Below, piece after piece: positions 51,816-63,249 of a stretch of 64,000 nt of DNA (its first letter is position 1; every line of letters starts with the position of its first letter). This DNA comes from AP-15 sp963703855. Lineage in GTDB: Bacteria > Pseudomonadota > Alphaproteobacteria > ATCC43930 > CGMCC-115725. The stretch is taken from contig CAVPFW010000011.1 of the NCBI GenBank assembly GCA_963703855.1, forward strand, positions 62,001 through 126,000, written 5' to 3'. A program made the position numbers and the translations under genes. The notes below the pieces were generated by a model. The model did no database searches, was not told the origin of the DNA, and saw nothing but the letters and a program-made list of their open reading frames with translations.

Positions 51816-54800
51816 TCAGCCGAGCGGCTCGAACAGGCGCTCGATATCGGCCGCCCCGAGCGCCGCGGCGGCGTTGCCGCCGGCTTCGTAGATCCCGGCG
51901 GCGAGCGCCTTTTTGCGCTGCTGCAATTCGAGCATGCGCTCCTCGACGGTGCCTTGGACTACGAGCTTGTAGACGAAGACCGGCTTGTGCTGGCCGATGC
52001 GGTGGGCGCGGTCGGTGGCCTGGTCCTCGACCGCCGGGTTCCACCACGGGTCGTAATGAATGACCGTGTCGGCCGCGGTCAGGTTGAGCCCGGTGCCGCC
52101 GGCCTTCAGGCTGATCAGGAACAGCGGCACCTTGCCTTTCTGAAAGCGCGCGACCGGCCGGGCGCGGTCGACGGTGTCGCCGCGCAATTCGACGAAATCG
52201 ATCCCGGCCTCGGCCACCGCCGGCTTGATCAAATCGAGCATGCTGGTGAACTGCGAGAACAGCAGGATGCGGCGGCCGTCCTCGATCAGCGCCGGCAGCA
52301 TCTCCATCAGATGCGCGAGCTTGGCGCTGGCGCCGACCCGGCGCGCGGCCGCGAGCTTCACAAGACGCGGGTCGCAGCACACCTGGCGCAGCTTCAAGAG
52401 GGCGTCGAGCACGATGATGTGGCTGCGTGCGAGCCCCTTGGCCGCCACCTCGCGGCGCACCTTCTCGTGCATCGCCAGGCGCACGGTCTCGTAGAGGTCG
52501 CGCTGCGGCCCGGCGAGCTCGAGCGGGCGCAGGATCTCGGTCTTCGGCGGCAGATCGGCCGCGACCAGAGCCTTGGTCCGGCGCAGCAGAAACGGCTTTA
52601 CCCGGGCGGCGAGCACCGCCCGGCGCTCGCCATCCTGCTTCTTCTCGATCGGGGTGCGGAAGACGCGCGCAAAGCGCCTGGCGTCGCCGAGCAGCCCCGG
52701 CATCAGAAAGGCGAATTGCGACCACAGCTCGCCGAGATGGTTTTCCATCGGCGTCCCGGTCAGGCACAGCCGCTGGCGCGCGTCGAGCCGGCAGACCAGC
52801 CCGGTCGTCTTCGCGGCGGCGTTCTTGATCGCCTGTGCCTCGTCCAGCACCGCCATATGCCACGACACCGGCAGCAGATGGTCCGCATCGCGCGGTAAGA
52901 GGGCATAGGTCGTCAGCACCAGGTCGGCGGCGGCGATCTCGGCGAAATGCCGCGCCCGGTCGGGTCCGTGCAACGACAGCACCTTCAGCTCGGGCGCCAA
53001 CCGCGCCGCTTCGGCGAGCCAGTTGGGGACCACGCTCGTCGGACAGACGACGAGGCACGGCCGGTCGAGGCGGCCGGCGCGCTTTTCGACCAGGATATGG
53101 GCCAGGGCCTGCACGGTCTTGCCCAGCCCCATATCGTCGGCGAGAATGCCGCCGAGCTCGTATTCGCGCAGGAATTGCAGCCAGTCCAACCCGTCCTTCT
53201 GATAGGGGCGCAGCTCGGTGCGCAAGCCGGCCGGCGGTTCGACCTTGGCGATCCCGGCAAAGCTCGACAGCCGCTGCGCTAATGCGCGCAGCCGCTCGCC
53301 GCCCAGCCAGCGCAAGCCGATCGCCGCTTCGAGCGCCGCGAGCCCGACCGCCTCGCCGGCCGATATTTCGATCTTGCCTCCGTCGGACAGGGTTCCCGGG
53401 TGATAAAGCTCGACCAGGGTCGACAGGATCGCCTTGGTGCGGTCGAGCGGCAGCGCCACGTGCCGGCCGTCGGGAAGCGTGCCGAAGACCGTGCCGTTAT
53501 GGGCCAGCGCATCGAGCCCGTCCGGCGTGCCGAGATCGCGCACCCGCGCCAAGAGCGAAGTCAGAACCGGCAGCAGCGGCACGACTTTGCCGTCGATCTC
53601 GACCCCGAGATCGAGCGAGAACCACCAGCCGCCGCCTTCCTCGACCGCGGCCACCCATTCGCCGCCGGCATCGACGACGCGATGGCCAAAGCCGTCCTCG
53701 ATTTCGATATGCCAGCCGTCGCGCTCGAGCTGCGGCAGCGCGTCATGGATAAAGCGCGGCCAATCGTCCGAAATCTTCGAGAAAGCCGAGGGCGATATGG
53801 CCGGCGCCGCCAACGCCGTCGGTCTCGAACGGGTGCAGGCCGAACCCTTGCAGCCGCTTTTTCGCCGCCCGCTCGGCGCCGAGATCGCGGCGGCGGACGA
53901 TAATGCGGCCGTCCTCGACTGTCCGCAGCTCGCGCGGGCTGTTCGCGATGTCGATCGAGGTGCCGCCATAGGCATAGCCGAGCAGCGCCGCGTCGATCGT
54001 CTGATCGACCCGGTTCGCCCGCCAATCCCAATAGCCCCAGCTGCGCTTGCGCCGGCCCAGCACGAGGCTCGGGACCGGCGCCTCCTTCCGCAGCTCCTCG
54101 ACCATGTCGGCGCGCGGCCGCGGCAGGGCAAGACCGGGGAGATCGCGCTCGAAACGGCCGGCGATCGCCGCCGCCTGCATGGTCGTCACCGGCGGCGCCG
54201 ACAGCGCGACCCTGACCAGCGGGCGGTCGACATCGAACGCGACCGGGCCCGCGACATGCCGGTGCGGATCGATATACCAGGGCGACGCGGCGGGTAGGAC
54301 CGTCGCGTGCCGGTCGTCGAGCTCGACCGCGATCGTCTGCCGACCATCGCTCTCGAGATGCCAGGCGAGGCGGCCGGGCAGCGGCGGGCCCAAGCTCAGC
54401 GGCGGCGAATCCAGCTCGCGCCAGCGGCAGCGGCCGGTGGCGATGACGCGGCGCAGCAGCAGATCGACGATGTCGGGATCTTCCGGCAACGGCGGCGGCG
54501 AGCTCCATAGCCCACCGGCCAAGAGCCGCAGGACGGCGCGGTCGTCCGGCTGCACATACTTTGCGGTCGCGTTCTGCAGCTGCTGGATCGGACACGGCCG
54601 GTCGGCGCCCCAGCCGCCCGATTTGAGGATGCGGACGACGCGCAGCTCGAGGATGAAGGGCAATCCCGGTTGCGGCGGGGGATCGAGGCGATAAGCCATC
54701 TCCTCGGGTGCGGCAGTAGGGAGCGCCACGCGGGAAAGCTGGTGCAGCCAATCGCCAACCGGCCCGGCGAGCGGGTCTTCGAGCACCGCCTCGACCGGCG

Positions 54801-55125
54801 GCGGGTGCGCCAGCGCTTCGAGCAGCACGGCGGCCGCGTGCTTGCAGTTATGTCCGACCGGGCAGCTGCATTGCGCCGACAGCTTGACCGGATCGGCGTC
54901 CCCGAGCTCGACAAAAACGTGGTAGGGCCGCGGCCGCGTTCCCTGGACCGAGGCGATCAGGCGCCGCCCGCCCTTGTCGGCACGCAGATCGCGAACCGCG
55001 CCGCGGCGCTGATAAGGCTCGGCCTTTCCGATCGCGCCGGGAAAGCAGCGCTGAATATCGGTTTTGTCGAAGGGGAACCACTCGGCCGCGGAAAGCCGGG
55101 TGCCGGAAGACGGGAAATCGTGCAA
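51816..55125 (-). pseudogene. SWIM-domain SNF2/RapA-like ATPase, single-base frameshift
   Basis: The N-terminal frame (55125 to about 53773) has a SWIM zinc finger (CSCPVGHNCKHAAAVLLEAL, about residues 85-105) and a long linker domain. At a TTT run near 53772 one extra base shifts the frame. The corrected frame continues SDDWPRFIHDALPQLERDGW into the SNF2 motor: ADDMGLGKTVQALAHILVEK (motif I), LDEAQAIKN (DEAQ box, motif II), CLTGTPMENHLGELWSQFAF, and the C-lobe FSQFTSMLD, SLKAGGTGLNLTAADTVIHY and DRAHRIGQ. Corrected length is about 1100 residues. It translocates on duplex DNA. The cellular role of this bacterial group is not known. Confidence 0.9.
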
Positions 55126-55339
55126 GGGCGTCGTCCGTTTCGCGGGTTGGGCCGGGTGGCGCGGAGCTCGCCGGCCGGCTGGTTATCAGTGGCGAATGCC
55201 TGCGGCAGGTGTCAATGACCAGGCTGCGGGGGCCTGGTCATCGGCCGCGGCCGGTCGCCGGTCGCCGGCCTATCGGTGCCGCGAGCCCCGAATCGCGTGC
55301 TATGGTCGCGGGCCGGAACAGCCGGCGGGAGACCGAGCG

Positions 55340-56134
55340 ATGAACCGCGAATTCGAGACGGTCAAAGCCGAGGATCGCGGCGAGGGGCTGGTGCTGCTGA
55401 CCCTCAACCGCCCCGAGGTCGCCAATGCGCTCAACACCCAGATGGGGCGCGACCTGCTCGCCTTTTTCGAGGAGATCAACGCGGCCCCGTCGGCGGTGCG
55501 CGCCATCGTGCTGACGGGGGCGGGGGAGCGGGCCTTTTGCGCCGGCGGCGACCTCAAGGAGCGCCACGGCATGACCGACGAGGCCTGGCAGGACCAGCAC
55601 CTGCTGTTCGAGCGCATGGTCCGCGCCGTCATCGCCTGCCCGGTGCCGGTGATCGGCGCGGTCAACGGGGCGGCCTATGCCGGGGGGTGCGAATTGGCGT
55701 TGTGCTGCGACTTCGTCTATGCCGCCGAGACCGCGCGCTTTGCGCTGACCGAGGTCACGCTCGGCATCATGCCGGGTGCGGGCGGGACCCAAAACCTGCC
55801 GCGCGCGGTCGGCGAGCGGCGCGCCAAGGAGATCATCCTGACCGGGCGCCCGTTCACCGCCGTCGAGGCCTGTGATTGGGGCATGGTCAACCGCCTGTGC
55901 GCGCCCGGGAAGCTGGTCGAGGAAGCGCTCGAAACCGCGCGGAGGATTGCCGACAACGCGCCGATTTCGGTGCGGCAGGCCAAGCACGCGATCCATTTCG
56001 GCATGCAGATGGATCTCGCCAGCGGCATGATGCTCGAGATCGAGGCCTACAACCGCATGGTCCCGACCGCCGACCGCCGCGAAGGCATCGCCTCGTTCAA
56101 CGAAAAGCGCAAACCGCGTTTCCAGGGGCGGTGA
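55340..56134 (+). CDS. enoyl-CoA hydratase/isomerase family protein
   Basis: The 264-residue crotonase-fold protein has the oxyanion-hole segment FCAGGDLKERHG (about 72-83) and VIGAVNGAAYAGGCELALCC (about 108-127). GIMPGAGGTQNLPRAVG follows, where a Glu is often catalytic in hydratases. The position after LG is Ile-Met and the ALTEVTLG Glu is present. Substrate unknown. The ATG at 55340 follows GGGAGACCGAGC. Confidence 0.88.
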   Translation: MNREFETVKAEDRGEGLVLLTLNRPEVANALNTQMGRDLLAFFEEINAAPSAVRAIVLTGAGERAFCAGGDLKERHGMTDEAWQDQHLLFERMVRAVIACPVPVIGAVNGAAYAGGCELALCCDFVYAAETARFALTEVTLGIMPGAGGTQNLPRAVGERRAKEIILTGRPFTAVEACDWGMVNRLCAPGKLVEEALETARRIADNAPISVRQAKHAIHFGMQMDLASGMMLEIEAYNRMVPTADRREGIASFNEKRKPRFQGR

Positions 56135-56181
56135 TCTGCCGATCGTCGCTTGCAGGGGCCACAATGCAGGCGGCGGCGGCC

Positions 56182-56267
56182 GTCATTGCGAGGAGCGGAG
56201 CAACGAAGCAATCCCGTTGGGCTGACCGGCCGGCTGACCGGGATTGCTTCGCTGCGCTCGCAATGAC
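56182..56267. repeat. GTCATTGCGAGGAGC-type intergenic palindromic repeat
   Basis: GTCATTGCGAGGAGCGGAGC with GAAGCAATCCCG at the left and CGGGATTGCTTCGCTGCGCT with CGCAATGAC at the right form near-perfect inverted arms around about 20 bases. This repeat type is widespread in proteobacterial intergenic DNA. Confidence 0.85.
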
Positions 56268-56308
56268 AGGCTCCTTGGCGAAAGGATTTCGTCGTTAGGA
56301 GGAGAGAG

Positions 56309-57676
56309 ATGGATGGCGATTTGGCAAGTGCGCAGGCGGCCGATCTGACGCGGGCGTTGGCGCAGCGTGCGGCGGCGCTCGGCTGGGATGACCTGCCGGA
56401 GCCGGCGCGGGAGCTCGCTCGGCAATGCGTGCTCGACTATCTCGGATGTGCCGTCGCTGGGGCCGGCGATCGGCTGGTGCGGCTGTTGCTCGACGAGATG
56501 ACGGAAGCGGGCGGAGCGGCGCAGGCGATGGTCATCGGCCACCGCGTGCGATTGCCGGCATTGGCGGCGGCGCTGGTCAACGGCGCGGCGAGCCATGCGC
56601 TCGATTACGACGACGTCAACCTGGCGATGCCGGGGCATCCCTCAGTGGCGATCCTGCCGGGGCTGCTGGCCCTCGCCGAGCTGAAGGGCAGTTCCGGGCG
56701 CGAGGTGATCACCGCCTTTGTCGGCGGCTACGAGACCGCCTGCCGCATCGGCATGGCGTTGCAGCCCGGGCATTACGCGCTCGGCTTCCATTCGACCGGC
56801 ACCGTCGGCAGCTTTGGCGCGGCGGCGGCCTGCGCCCGGCTCCTCGGCCTCGATGCCGATGCGACCGCCGTGGCGCTCGGCATCGCCGGGACCCAGGCGG
56901 CCGGGCTCAAATCTGAGTTCGGGACGATGTGCAAGCCGTTCCATGCCGGCAAGGCCGCGCAGAACGGCCTCTTGGCAGCACGCCTCGCCGCGCGCGGGTT
57001 TTCGAGCCGCGTCGACCTGCTCGAATGCGCGCAGGGTTTTGCCGCGACCCACGGCCCGGATTTTTCGCCCGAGGCGGCATTGGCAGAGCCCGAGAACGGC
57101 TTTCACCTCTATGCCAACCTCTTCAAATACCACGCCGCCTGCTATATGACGCATGCGCCGATCGAATGCGCCCGCCGGGTGCGACGCGATCACGGGTCGA
57201 GCCCTGACAGGATCGCCGCCGTCACCCTGCGGCTCGACGCCGGATGCGACCGCATCTGCAACATTCCCGCCCCGGTCGACGGGCTGCAGAGCAAGTTCAG
57301 CCTGCGCCAGACCGTGGCCATGGCCCTGGCCGGGATCGATACCGCGAGCCTCGCCGCCTACAGCGAGAAGACCGCGCGCGACCCGAATCTGATCCGGCTG
57401 CGCGACATGGTGACGCTGGATTTCCACGAAGGATGGCCGTCGACCTTGGCCGAGATCGAGGTCGAATTTGCCGACGGCAAACGCGTATCGGCGCGCCACG
57501 ATGCCGGCGTTCCCGCCGCCGACATCGCCGAGCAGGGCCGCCGCCTCGCCGCTAAGTTCGACGCCCTGGTGGAGCCGGTGCTCGGCGCGCCGCGCGCCCG
57601 CGAGCTGCGCCAGATGGTGGCCGGGCTCGATGGTTTGGCGCAGATCGGCAGCCTTGGGCAGCTCGCCGCGGGGTAG
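56309..57676 (+). CDS. MmgE/PrpD-family protein
   Basis: The 455-residue protein of the 2-methylcitrate dehydratase/aconitate decarboxylase fold family has QCVLDYLGCAVAGAGDRLVR, ASHALDYDDVNLAMPGHPSV (active-site His and Asp), GFHSTGTVGSFGAAAACARL, SEFGTMCKPFHAGKAAQNGL and FSLRQTVAMAL. Family members dehydrate 2-methylcitrate or cleave related acids. The reaction here is unknown. AGGAGGAGAG precedes the ATG. It is codirectional with the upstream enoyl-CoA hydratase. Confidence 0.88.
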   Translation: MDGDLASAQAADLTRALAQRAAALGWDDLPEPARELARQCVLDYLGCAVAGAGDRLVRLLLDEMTEAGGAAQAMVIGHRVRLPALAAALVNGAASHALDYDDVNLAMPGHPSVAILPGLLALAELKGSSGREVITAFVGGYETACRIGMALQPGHYALGFHSTGTVGSFGAAAACARLLGLDADATAVALGIAGTQAAGLKSEFGTMCKPFHAGKAAQNGLLAARLAARGFSSRVDLLECAQGFAATHGPDFSPEAALAEPENGFHLYANLFKYHAACYMTHAPIECARRVRRDHGSSPDRIAAVTLRLDAGCDRICNIPAPVDGLQSKFSLRQTVAMALAGIDTASLAAYSEKTARDPNLIRLRDMVTLDFHEGWPSTLAEIEVEFADGKRVSARHDAGVPAADIAEQGRRLAAKFDALVEPVLGAPRARELRQMVAGLDGLAQIGSLGQLAAG

Positions 57677-57766
57677 GCCCGTGCCCCTCACCCCCACCCT
57701 CTTCCCGCAGGCGGGGCGAGGGAGCAGGCGGGTCGATCCTCGGCGCGTGATCGGAGCGGCGCCTGG

Positions 57767-60755
57767 ATGAAGCTGCTGTCGCATTTCGGTCCCGACGGCG
57801 ACGGGCCGCCTCGGCCGGCGGACCCGCGCCGCCTGGCGCTCGGCTTCGAGGCCTGGGAGGGCACGCTCGCGGCTGCGGACGATCCCGCCGTGGGGGCCTG
57901 GAGCGCCGCGCCGGCGGGCAGGCAGCTGCTCGCCGCGATCTTCGGCAACAGCCCGTTCCTGAGCGGGCTCGCGGTCAAGGAATGGCGTTTCCTCAACCGC
58001 CTCGTCGCGGAAGGCGCCGATACGCTGTTCGACGAGATCGCGGCCGAGATCGAACAGCCCGACGATCTCGGCGAGGATATGGCGGCGTTGATGCGCCGCC
58101 TGCGCGTCGCCAAGCGCCGCGTGGCACTTTTGGCCGCGGCAGCCGAGCTCGCCGGCACTTGGTCGCTCGAGCAGCAGACGGGCGCCCTCAGCCGCTTTGC
58201 CGCGGCGGCGGTCGGGGCGGCGTTGCGCCAGCTGCTGCGGCAGGGGGCGGGGAAGGGCCTAATCACCCTGCCTGAGGCGGACGATCCGGAGCGCGACAGC
58301 GGGCTGATCGTGCTCGGCTTGGGCAAGCTCGGCGGGGGCGAGCTCAACTATTCGAGCGATATCGACCTGATACTGTTTTACGACGCCACGCGGGCGCGGG
58401 TGACGGCACGCGAAGGCACGCAGCCCTTTTTCAGCCGGCTCGCGCGCGATCTGGTGCGGCTGCTCGAAGAACGCACCGGCGACGGCTACGTGTTTCGCAT
58501 CGATCTGCGGCTGCGCCCGGACCCGGCCTCGACCGCGCCGGCGATGTCGGTAGCGGCGGCGATGGCTTATTATGAGAGCGTCGGCCAGAACTGGGAGCGG
58601 GCGGCGCTGATCAAGGCCCGCCCGATCGCCGGCGACCGCGTTGCCGGAAGGCGGTTCCTGCGCGAGCTGCGGGCCTTTATCTGGCGCAAGAACCTCGATT
58701 TCGCGGCAATCCAGGACATCCACTCGATCAAGCGGCAAATCAACGCCCATCGCGGCGGCGGCCGGATCGCGATCGAAGGCCACGACATCAAGACCGGCCG
58801 CGGCGGCATCCGCGAGATCGAATTCTTCGCTCAGACCCAGCAGTTGATATGGGGCGGGCGAATGCCCCGGCTGCGGGTGCGCTCGACCTGCGAGGCGCTG
58901 CGCCGGCTCGCTGCTTGCGGCCGGATCGATCCCGCGACCGCGGCGACATTGATCGACGACTACCGCTTTCTGCGGAGGCTGGAGCACCGCTTGCAGATGG
59001 TCGACGACGTGCAGACGCACCGTTTGCCGGCCGACCGCGACGGCATGGCCGGCCTCGCGGTATTTCTCGGCTATCGGGACCCCGACGCCTTCGCCGCCGA
59101 CCTGACGGCTCACCTGGGGTCGGTTGAGCGCCATTACGCCGAGCTGTTCGAGCAGGCGCCGAGCCTCGCCAGCCCCGGCAACCTCGTCTTTACCGGCGCC
59201 GAGGACGATCCTGAGACCCTGCGCACCTTGGCACGGCTCGGCTTTGCCGATCCGCCGGCGGTCGCGCGCGCTGGTGCGCAGCTGGCATCACGGCCGGCTC
59301 CGCGCCACCCGCAGCCAGCGGGTGCGCGAGATCCTGACCGAGCTCGTGCCCGAATTGCTGCGCATTTTCGGTGCGACGCAGCATCCGGACGAGGCGCTGC
59401 GCCGCTTCGACCAGTTTCTGTCGCGCCTGGCGGCCGGGGTGCAGCTGTTCTCGCTGTTTCAGGCCAACCCGGGCTTGCTGGCGCTGGTCGCCGATGTGAT
59501 GGCCGGGGCGCCGCGCCTGGCCGAGCAGCTAGCGCAGCGGCCGGCATTGCTCGATGCGGTGCTGACCCACGGCTTTTTCTCGCCGCCGGCGGATCGCGTC
59601 GGGCTGGCGGCCGATCTCGGCGAGGCGCTCGCCGCCGCGTCCGATTTCGCCGACATGCTCGACACGCTGCGGCGCTGGGCCAGCGAGCGGCGGTTTCAGG
59701 TCGGGGTCCAGCTGCTGCGCCGCGCGCTCGACGGCGAGCGGGCAGGGAAAGCTCTCGCCGACATCGCCGAAACCGCACTCGCCGCCCTCGTCCCCGCGGT
59801 CGAGGCGGAGTTCGCGCGCCGCCACGGACGGGTGCCCGGGGGCGAGTTTGCAGTCATCGGGATGGGGCGCCTCGGCAGCCGCGAGATGACCCTCGCCTCG
59901 GATCTCGACCTAATCCTGATCTACGACGCCCCGCCGGCCGGCGGCAACTCCGACGGCGCGCAACCGCTCGCGGTCTCGGCCTACTACGCGAGATTGAGCC
60001 AACGGCTGATCGGCGCGATCACCGCGGCGACCGCCGAGGGCCCGCTCTACCCGGTCGACATGCGGCTGCGGCCTTCAGGTGCGGCGGGTCCGATCGCTTC
60101 GAGCCTCGAGAGTTTTGCCCGCTACCAGCGCGAAGCCGCCTGGACTTGGGAGCACATGGCGCTGACCCGGGCGCGGCCGGTCGCCGGCGACGCCGCGCTG
60201 TGCCGCCGGATCGGCGAGATCGTCGACAGCGTGCTCCGTTCCCCGCGCGAGCCGCGCCGACTGGCCGCCGACATCGCCGATATGCGCCGGCGCATCGCCG
60301 CCGAGCACCCGAACCCCTCGCCCTGGGACCTCAAAAACCGGCGCGGCGGGCTGATCGATCTCGAATTCATCGCGCAGTACCTGATGCTGCGCGAGGCTGC
60401 CTCGTCGCCGCAGGTCCTTTGCCGCGCCGCCGCCGACGCGTTGCGGAAGTTGGGCGGGGTCGGGGCGCTGATGCCGCAGGCCGAGCACGAGCTGGGCGAA
60501 GCGCTGGCTTTGCTGCGCCAGGCGCAGGCGGCGCTGACCTTGATCGGGGAGGGCGCGCCGCAGAGCGGCGGGCTTTCAGAACCTGACGCCGCTACCCTCG
60601 CGCGCTGCGCGGGGGCGATTGACTTTGCGCGCCTCGACGCGGATATCACTGCCGCCGCCGCGCGTGTCCGCAGCTGGTACGAGCGCCTGATCGAGGAGCC
60701 GTCGCGGCGCGCGGCGGGTACAACGGCCGAACCGGCGGAAGAGAGCGCATCATGA
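57767..60755 (+). pseudogene. glnE: glutamine synthetase adenylyltransferase (GlnE), frame broken mid-gene
   Basis: GlnE adds or removes AMP on glutamine synthetase in response to PII. The two nucleotidyltransferase domains are both visible: LGLGKLGGGELNYSSDIDLI (N-terminal, deadenylylating) near 58315 and IGMGRLGSREMTLASDLDLI (C-terminal, adenylylating) near 59860. REIEFFAQTQQLI and GGLIDLEFIAQYLM follow each. Between them, in a GCGCGCG run at 59262-59271, the frame slips and continues LVRSWHHGRLRATRSQRVRE. This needs one extra or two missing bases. The rest is intact (about 995 residues). The stop overlaps bcp (ATGA). It may be a sequencing artefact. Confidence 0.92.
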
Positions 60756-61216
60756 GCCTTGAGCTGGGCGCAAAAGCCCCCGATTTCACCTTGCCCACCG
60801 ATGGCAACGGCAAGGTCACGCTCGCCGAGCTCGCGGGCAAGAAAGTCGTGTTGTATTTCTACCCGAAAGACGACACCTCGGGCTGCACCGCCGAGGCCTG
60901 CGGGTTTCGCGATTTGTTCCCGGATTACGGCGGCGCCGGCGCGGTCGTGATCGGCATCTCCAAGGATACGGTCGCCTCGCACGACAAGTTCAAGAAAAAG
61001 CACGGCCTGCCGTTCATCCTCGCCTCCGACAGCGCGGGCGAGGTCTGCGAAAAATACGGCACTTGGGTCGAGAAGAGCATGTACGGCCGCAAATACATGG
61101 GCATCGAGCGCGCCACCTTTCTGATCGACGGGTCGGGGATCGTGCGCGGCATCTGGCACAAGGTCAGGGTGCCGGGCCATGTCGCCGAGGTGCTGAAAGC
61201 GGCGCGCGCCCTCTGA
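60752..61216 (+). CDS. bcp: thioredoxin-dependent peroxiredoxin (Bcp/PrxQ)
   Basis: Reduces peroxides with thioredoxin. The 154-residue protein has the peroxidatic Cys45 and resolving Cys50 in DTSGCTAEACGFRD, LYFYPKDD, the GISKD segment and KYMGIERATFLIDGSGIVRG. Length is standard. It is coupled to glnE by an ATGA overlap and in turn runs into the DUF455 gene. Confidence 0.95.
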   Translation: MSLELGAKAPDFTLPTDGNGKVTLAELAGKKVVLYFYPKDDTSGCTAEACGFRDLFPDYGGAGAVVIGISKDTVASHDKFKKKHGLPFILASDSAGEVCEKYGTWVEKSMYGRKYMGIERATFLIDGSGIVRGIWHKVRVPGHVAEVLKAARAL

Positions 61217-62070
61217 TCGCTGAAGCACCCGGCGCCCCGCTGACCATCACACCGCCGACTGTCGAGAGTCTCACCGCCGGCGCGGTCGCGATCCTCGCCA
61301 TCCCCGACCCGATGGCCAAGGCGGCGGCGAGCCGGGCGTTGGCTGCTGCGTGGGCCGAAGGGACGCTGGCGATCGGCGATGCCGTGCCGCCGCCGCGGCC
61401 GGCCCGGCCGGAGCGCCCGGTGCTGCGGCCCCCGCGCGAAATGCCGAAGCGCCGGGCGTTTGGCTCGCAGGCCGGGCGGACGGCGCTCATCCATGCGCTC
61501 GCCCATATCGAGCTCAACGCGATCGATCTCGGCTGGGACATCGTCGCGCGCTTTGCCGGCGAGGCGCTGCCGCGCGGCTTTTTCGACGATTGGGTCGGCG
61601 TCGCCGCCGAGGAGGCCGGCCATTTCGAGCTGCTGGCGGCGCGGCTCGCAGAGCTCGGCGCCCGTTACGGCGACCTGCCGGCCCATGACGGGCTGTGGGA
61701 GGCGGCCGCGGCGACCGCCGACGACCTGTTGGCGCGGCTCGCCGTCGTGCCGCTCGTGCTCGAAGCGCGCGGGCTCGACGTGACGCCGGTGATCGCGGCC
61801 CGGCTCGAACGGGCGGGCGACGCTCGTAGCGCCGCCATCCTCGGCCATATCTATCAGCAGGAGATCGGGCATGTGGCCGTGGGGGTGCGGTGGTTCGAGC
61901 GGCTCTGCCAAGCCCGCCGCCTCACCCCGGACCTGGTGTTCCGAGAGTGCGTCGCGCGCTGCTTCAAGGGCGAGCTGAAGCCGCCGTTCAACCATGCGGC
62001 GCGCACCGCCGCCGGCTTTCCGGCCCGGTATTACGAGCCGCTGCTACCGCCGGCGGGGGGTGAGGGCTGA
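61213..62070 (+). CDS. DUF455 ferritin-like protein
   Basis: The roughly 285-residue protein has a ferritin-like four-helix core with ALAHIELNAIDLGWDIVARF, WVGVAAEEAGHFELLAARLA, YGDLPAHDGLWEAAAATADD and IYQQEIGHVAVGVRWFE, where the repeated HIE, EEAxH and QQEIxH residues could bind a di-metal site. Function unknown. The conserved N-terminal helix (AGAVAILAIPDPMAKAAASR) begins just after bcp, but no ATG, GTG or TTG lies before it, so a CTG at 61213 overlapping the bcp stop is suggested. A late ATG at 61315 would cut off that helix. Confidence 0.82.
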   Translation: MIAEAPGAPLTITPPTVESLTAGAVAILAIPDPMAKAAASRALAAAWAEGTLAIGDAVPPPRPARPERPVLRPPREMPKRRAFGSQAGRTALIHALAHIELNAIDLGWDIVARFAGEALPRGFFDDWVGVAAEEAGHFELLAARLAELGARYGDLPAHDGLWEAAAATADDLLARLAVVPLVLEARGLDVTPVIAARLERAGDARSAAILGHIYQQEIGHVAVGVRWFERLCQARRLTPDLVFRECVARCFKGELKPPFNHAARTAAGFPARYYEPLLPPAGGEG

Positions 62071-63249
62071 TCACTCTGCGGGGTCGGTCTCGACCGCCGC
62101 CTCGCGCCGCTGCTGCTGCGCGGCGGGGTGGGCCTGGAGCCGTCGCTCCGCCTCGTCGCTGACCACCCGCGCGAGATCGAGCTGGCGCCCGAGCAGCTGG
62201 CGAAAATCGACGATGTCGAGGCTCAGCAAGGTGCATGGCTGCACCGCGACGATCGTCGCGTTGCGCGGCTCCCCGGTCAACAGCGCGATCTCGCCGAAGA
62301 ACTCCCCTGGGCCGAGGCGGACCGTCCCCGGTCGGAGCCGCACTTCGACCTCGCCCGAGGCGATGAAGTACATGCAGTCTCCGGGCTCGCCGCGGCGCAC
62401 GATGACCGCCCGCGCCGGGTAATCCCGCGGCCGCAGCAGGCGCGTCACATCGGCGATGACCGAGGCGCCGACCTTGCTGAAGAACGGCACCTTGGCGACG
62501 AGGTCCCAGGTGCGCAGAAACTCGCGCCGGCGCAGCTCCTCGGCATAGCCGGTCGCGAGAATGCCGGCCCACAGCGCGAACACCAGGATGCCGGAAACCA
62601 TGACGAACCCGGCCAGGATCCGCCCCGAGGGGGTTACCGGCGTCACGTCGCCATAGCCGGTGGTCGTCAGGGTCACGATCGCCCACCACAAGGCCAGCGG
62701 GATCGAGCCGAACAGCTCCGGCTGCGCGTTGCGCTCGAGCAGATAGGCCAGGCTGGCGGCGGCGAGGAGGACGATCCCGAAGCCCAGCAGCACCGAAAGC
62801 AGCGCGTGGCGTGCGCGGCTGATGACGCGCTGCAGGCTTGCCAGGCCGGGCGCATAGCGGACCGGCTTGAACACCCAGACGAACCCGTAGAGGCTGGCAT
62901 AGGTTGGGCTGAACGCGATGTCCAGGGCCCCGGGTACCGCGCCGAGCAGATCGAACAGGCCCCCCGGCGAGATGGCCCAGGCGAGCCGCGCCCGCCATCC
63001 GCGCTGGGCGCCGGGCGCGCCGGGCGCCGCGGCCACCCGCAGCACGTACTCGGCGAAAAAGAATGCGCAGGCACTCTGAAAGCCGAGGTCGAGTGATTCG
63101 GAATGAGCCTGTCGCCACGCCGCGACCGTGTCGGCGAGCATGATCGCGATGCCGGCCGCGACCATCGCATGGTGGACAACACGAAGAACCCGGGCGGCTG
63201 TGCCGGCGGTCTCGGGCTGAAGGACCTGATAGAGGCGCTCCCAGCTCAT
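62071..63249 (-). CDS. six-TM potassium channel with cyclic-nucleotide-binding domain (MloK1-like)
   Basis: The 392-residue inner-membrane protein has six hydrophobic helices, the K+ selectivity filter TTGYGD at residues 196-201 before helix S6, and a C-terminal cNMP-binding domain (about 265-375) with the phosphate-binding cassette GEFFGEIALLTGEPRNATIV, whose Arg contacts the cyclic phosphate. The length and layout match MloK1 of Mesorhizobium. The S4 segment has few Arg, so voltage sensing is probably weak. ATG at 63249. It has no obvious neighbours in function. Confidence 0.9.
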   Translation of the reverse strand: MSWERLYQVLQPETAGTAARVLRVVHHAMVAAGIAIMLADTVAAWRQAHSESLDLGFQSACAFFFAEYVLRVAAAPGAPGAQRGWRARLAWAISPGGLFDLLGAVPGALDIAFSPTYASLYGFVWVFKPVRYAPGLASLQRVISRARHALLSVLLGFGIVLLAAASLAYLLERNAQPELFGSIPLALWWAIVTLTTTGYGDVTPVTPSGRILAGFVMVSGILVFALWAGILATGYAEELRRREFLRTWDLVAKVPFFSKVGASVIADVTRLLRPRDYPARAVIVRRGEPGDCMYFIASGEVEVRLRPGTVRLGPGEFFGEIALLTGEPRNATIVAVQPCTLLSLDIVDFRQLLGRQLDLARVVSDEAERRLQAHPAAQQQRREAAVETDPAE

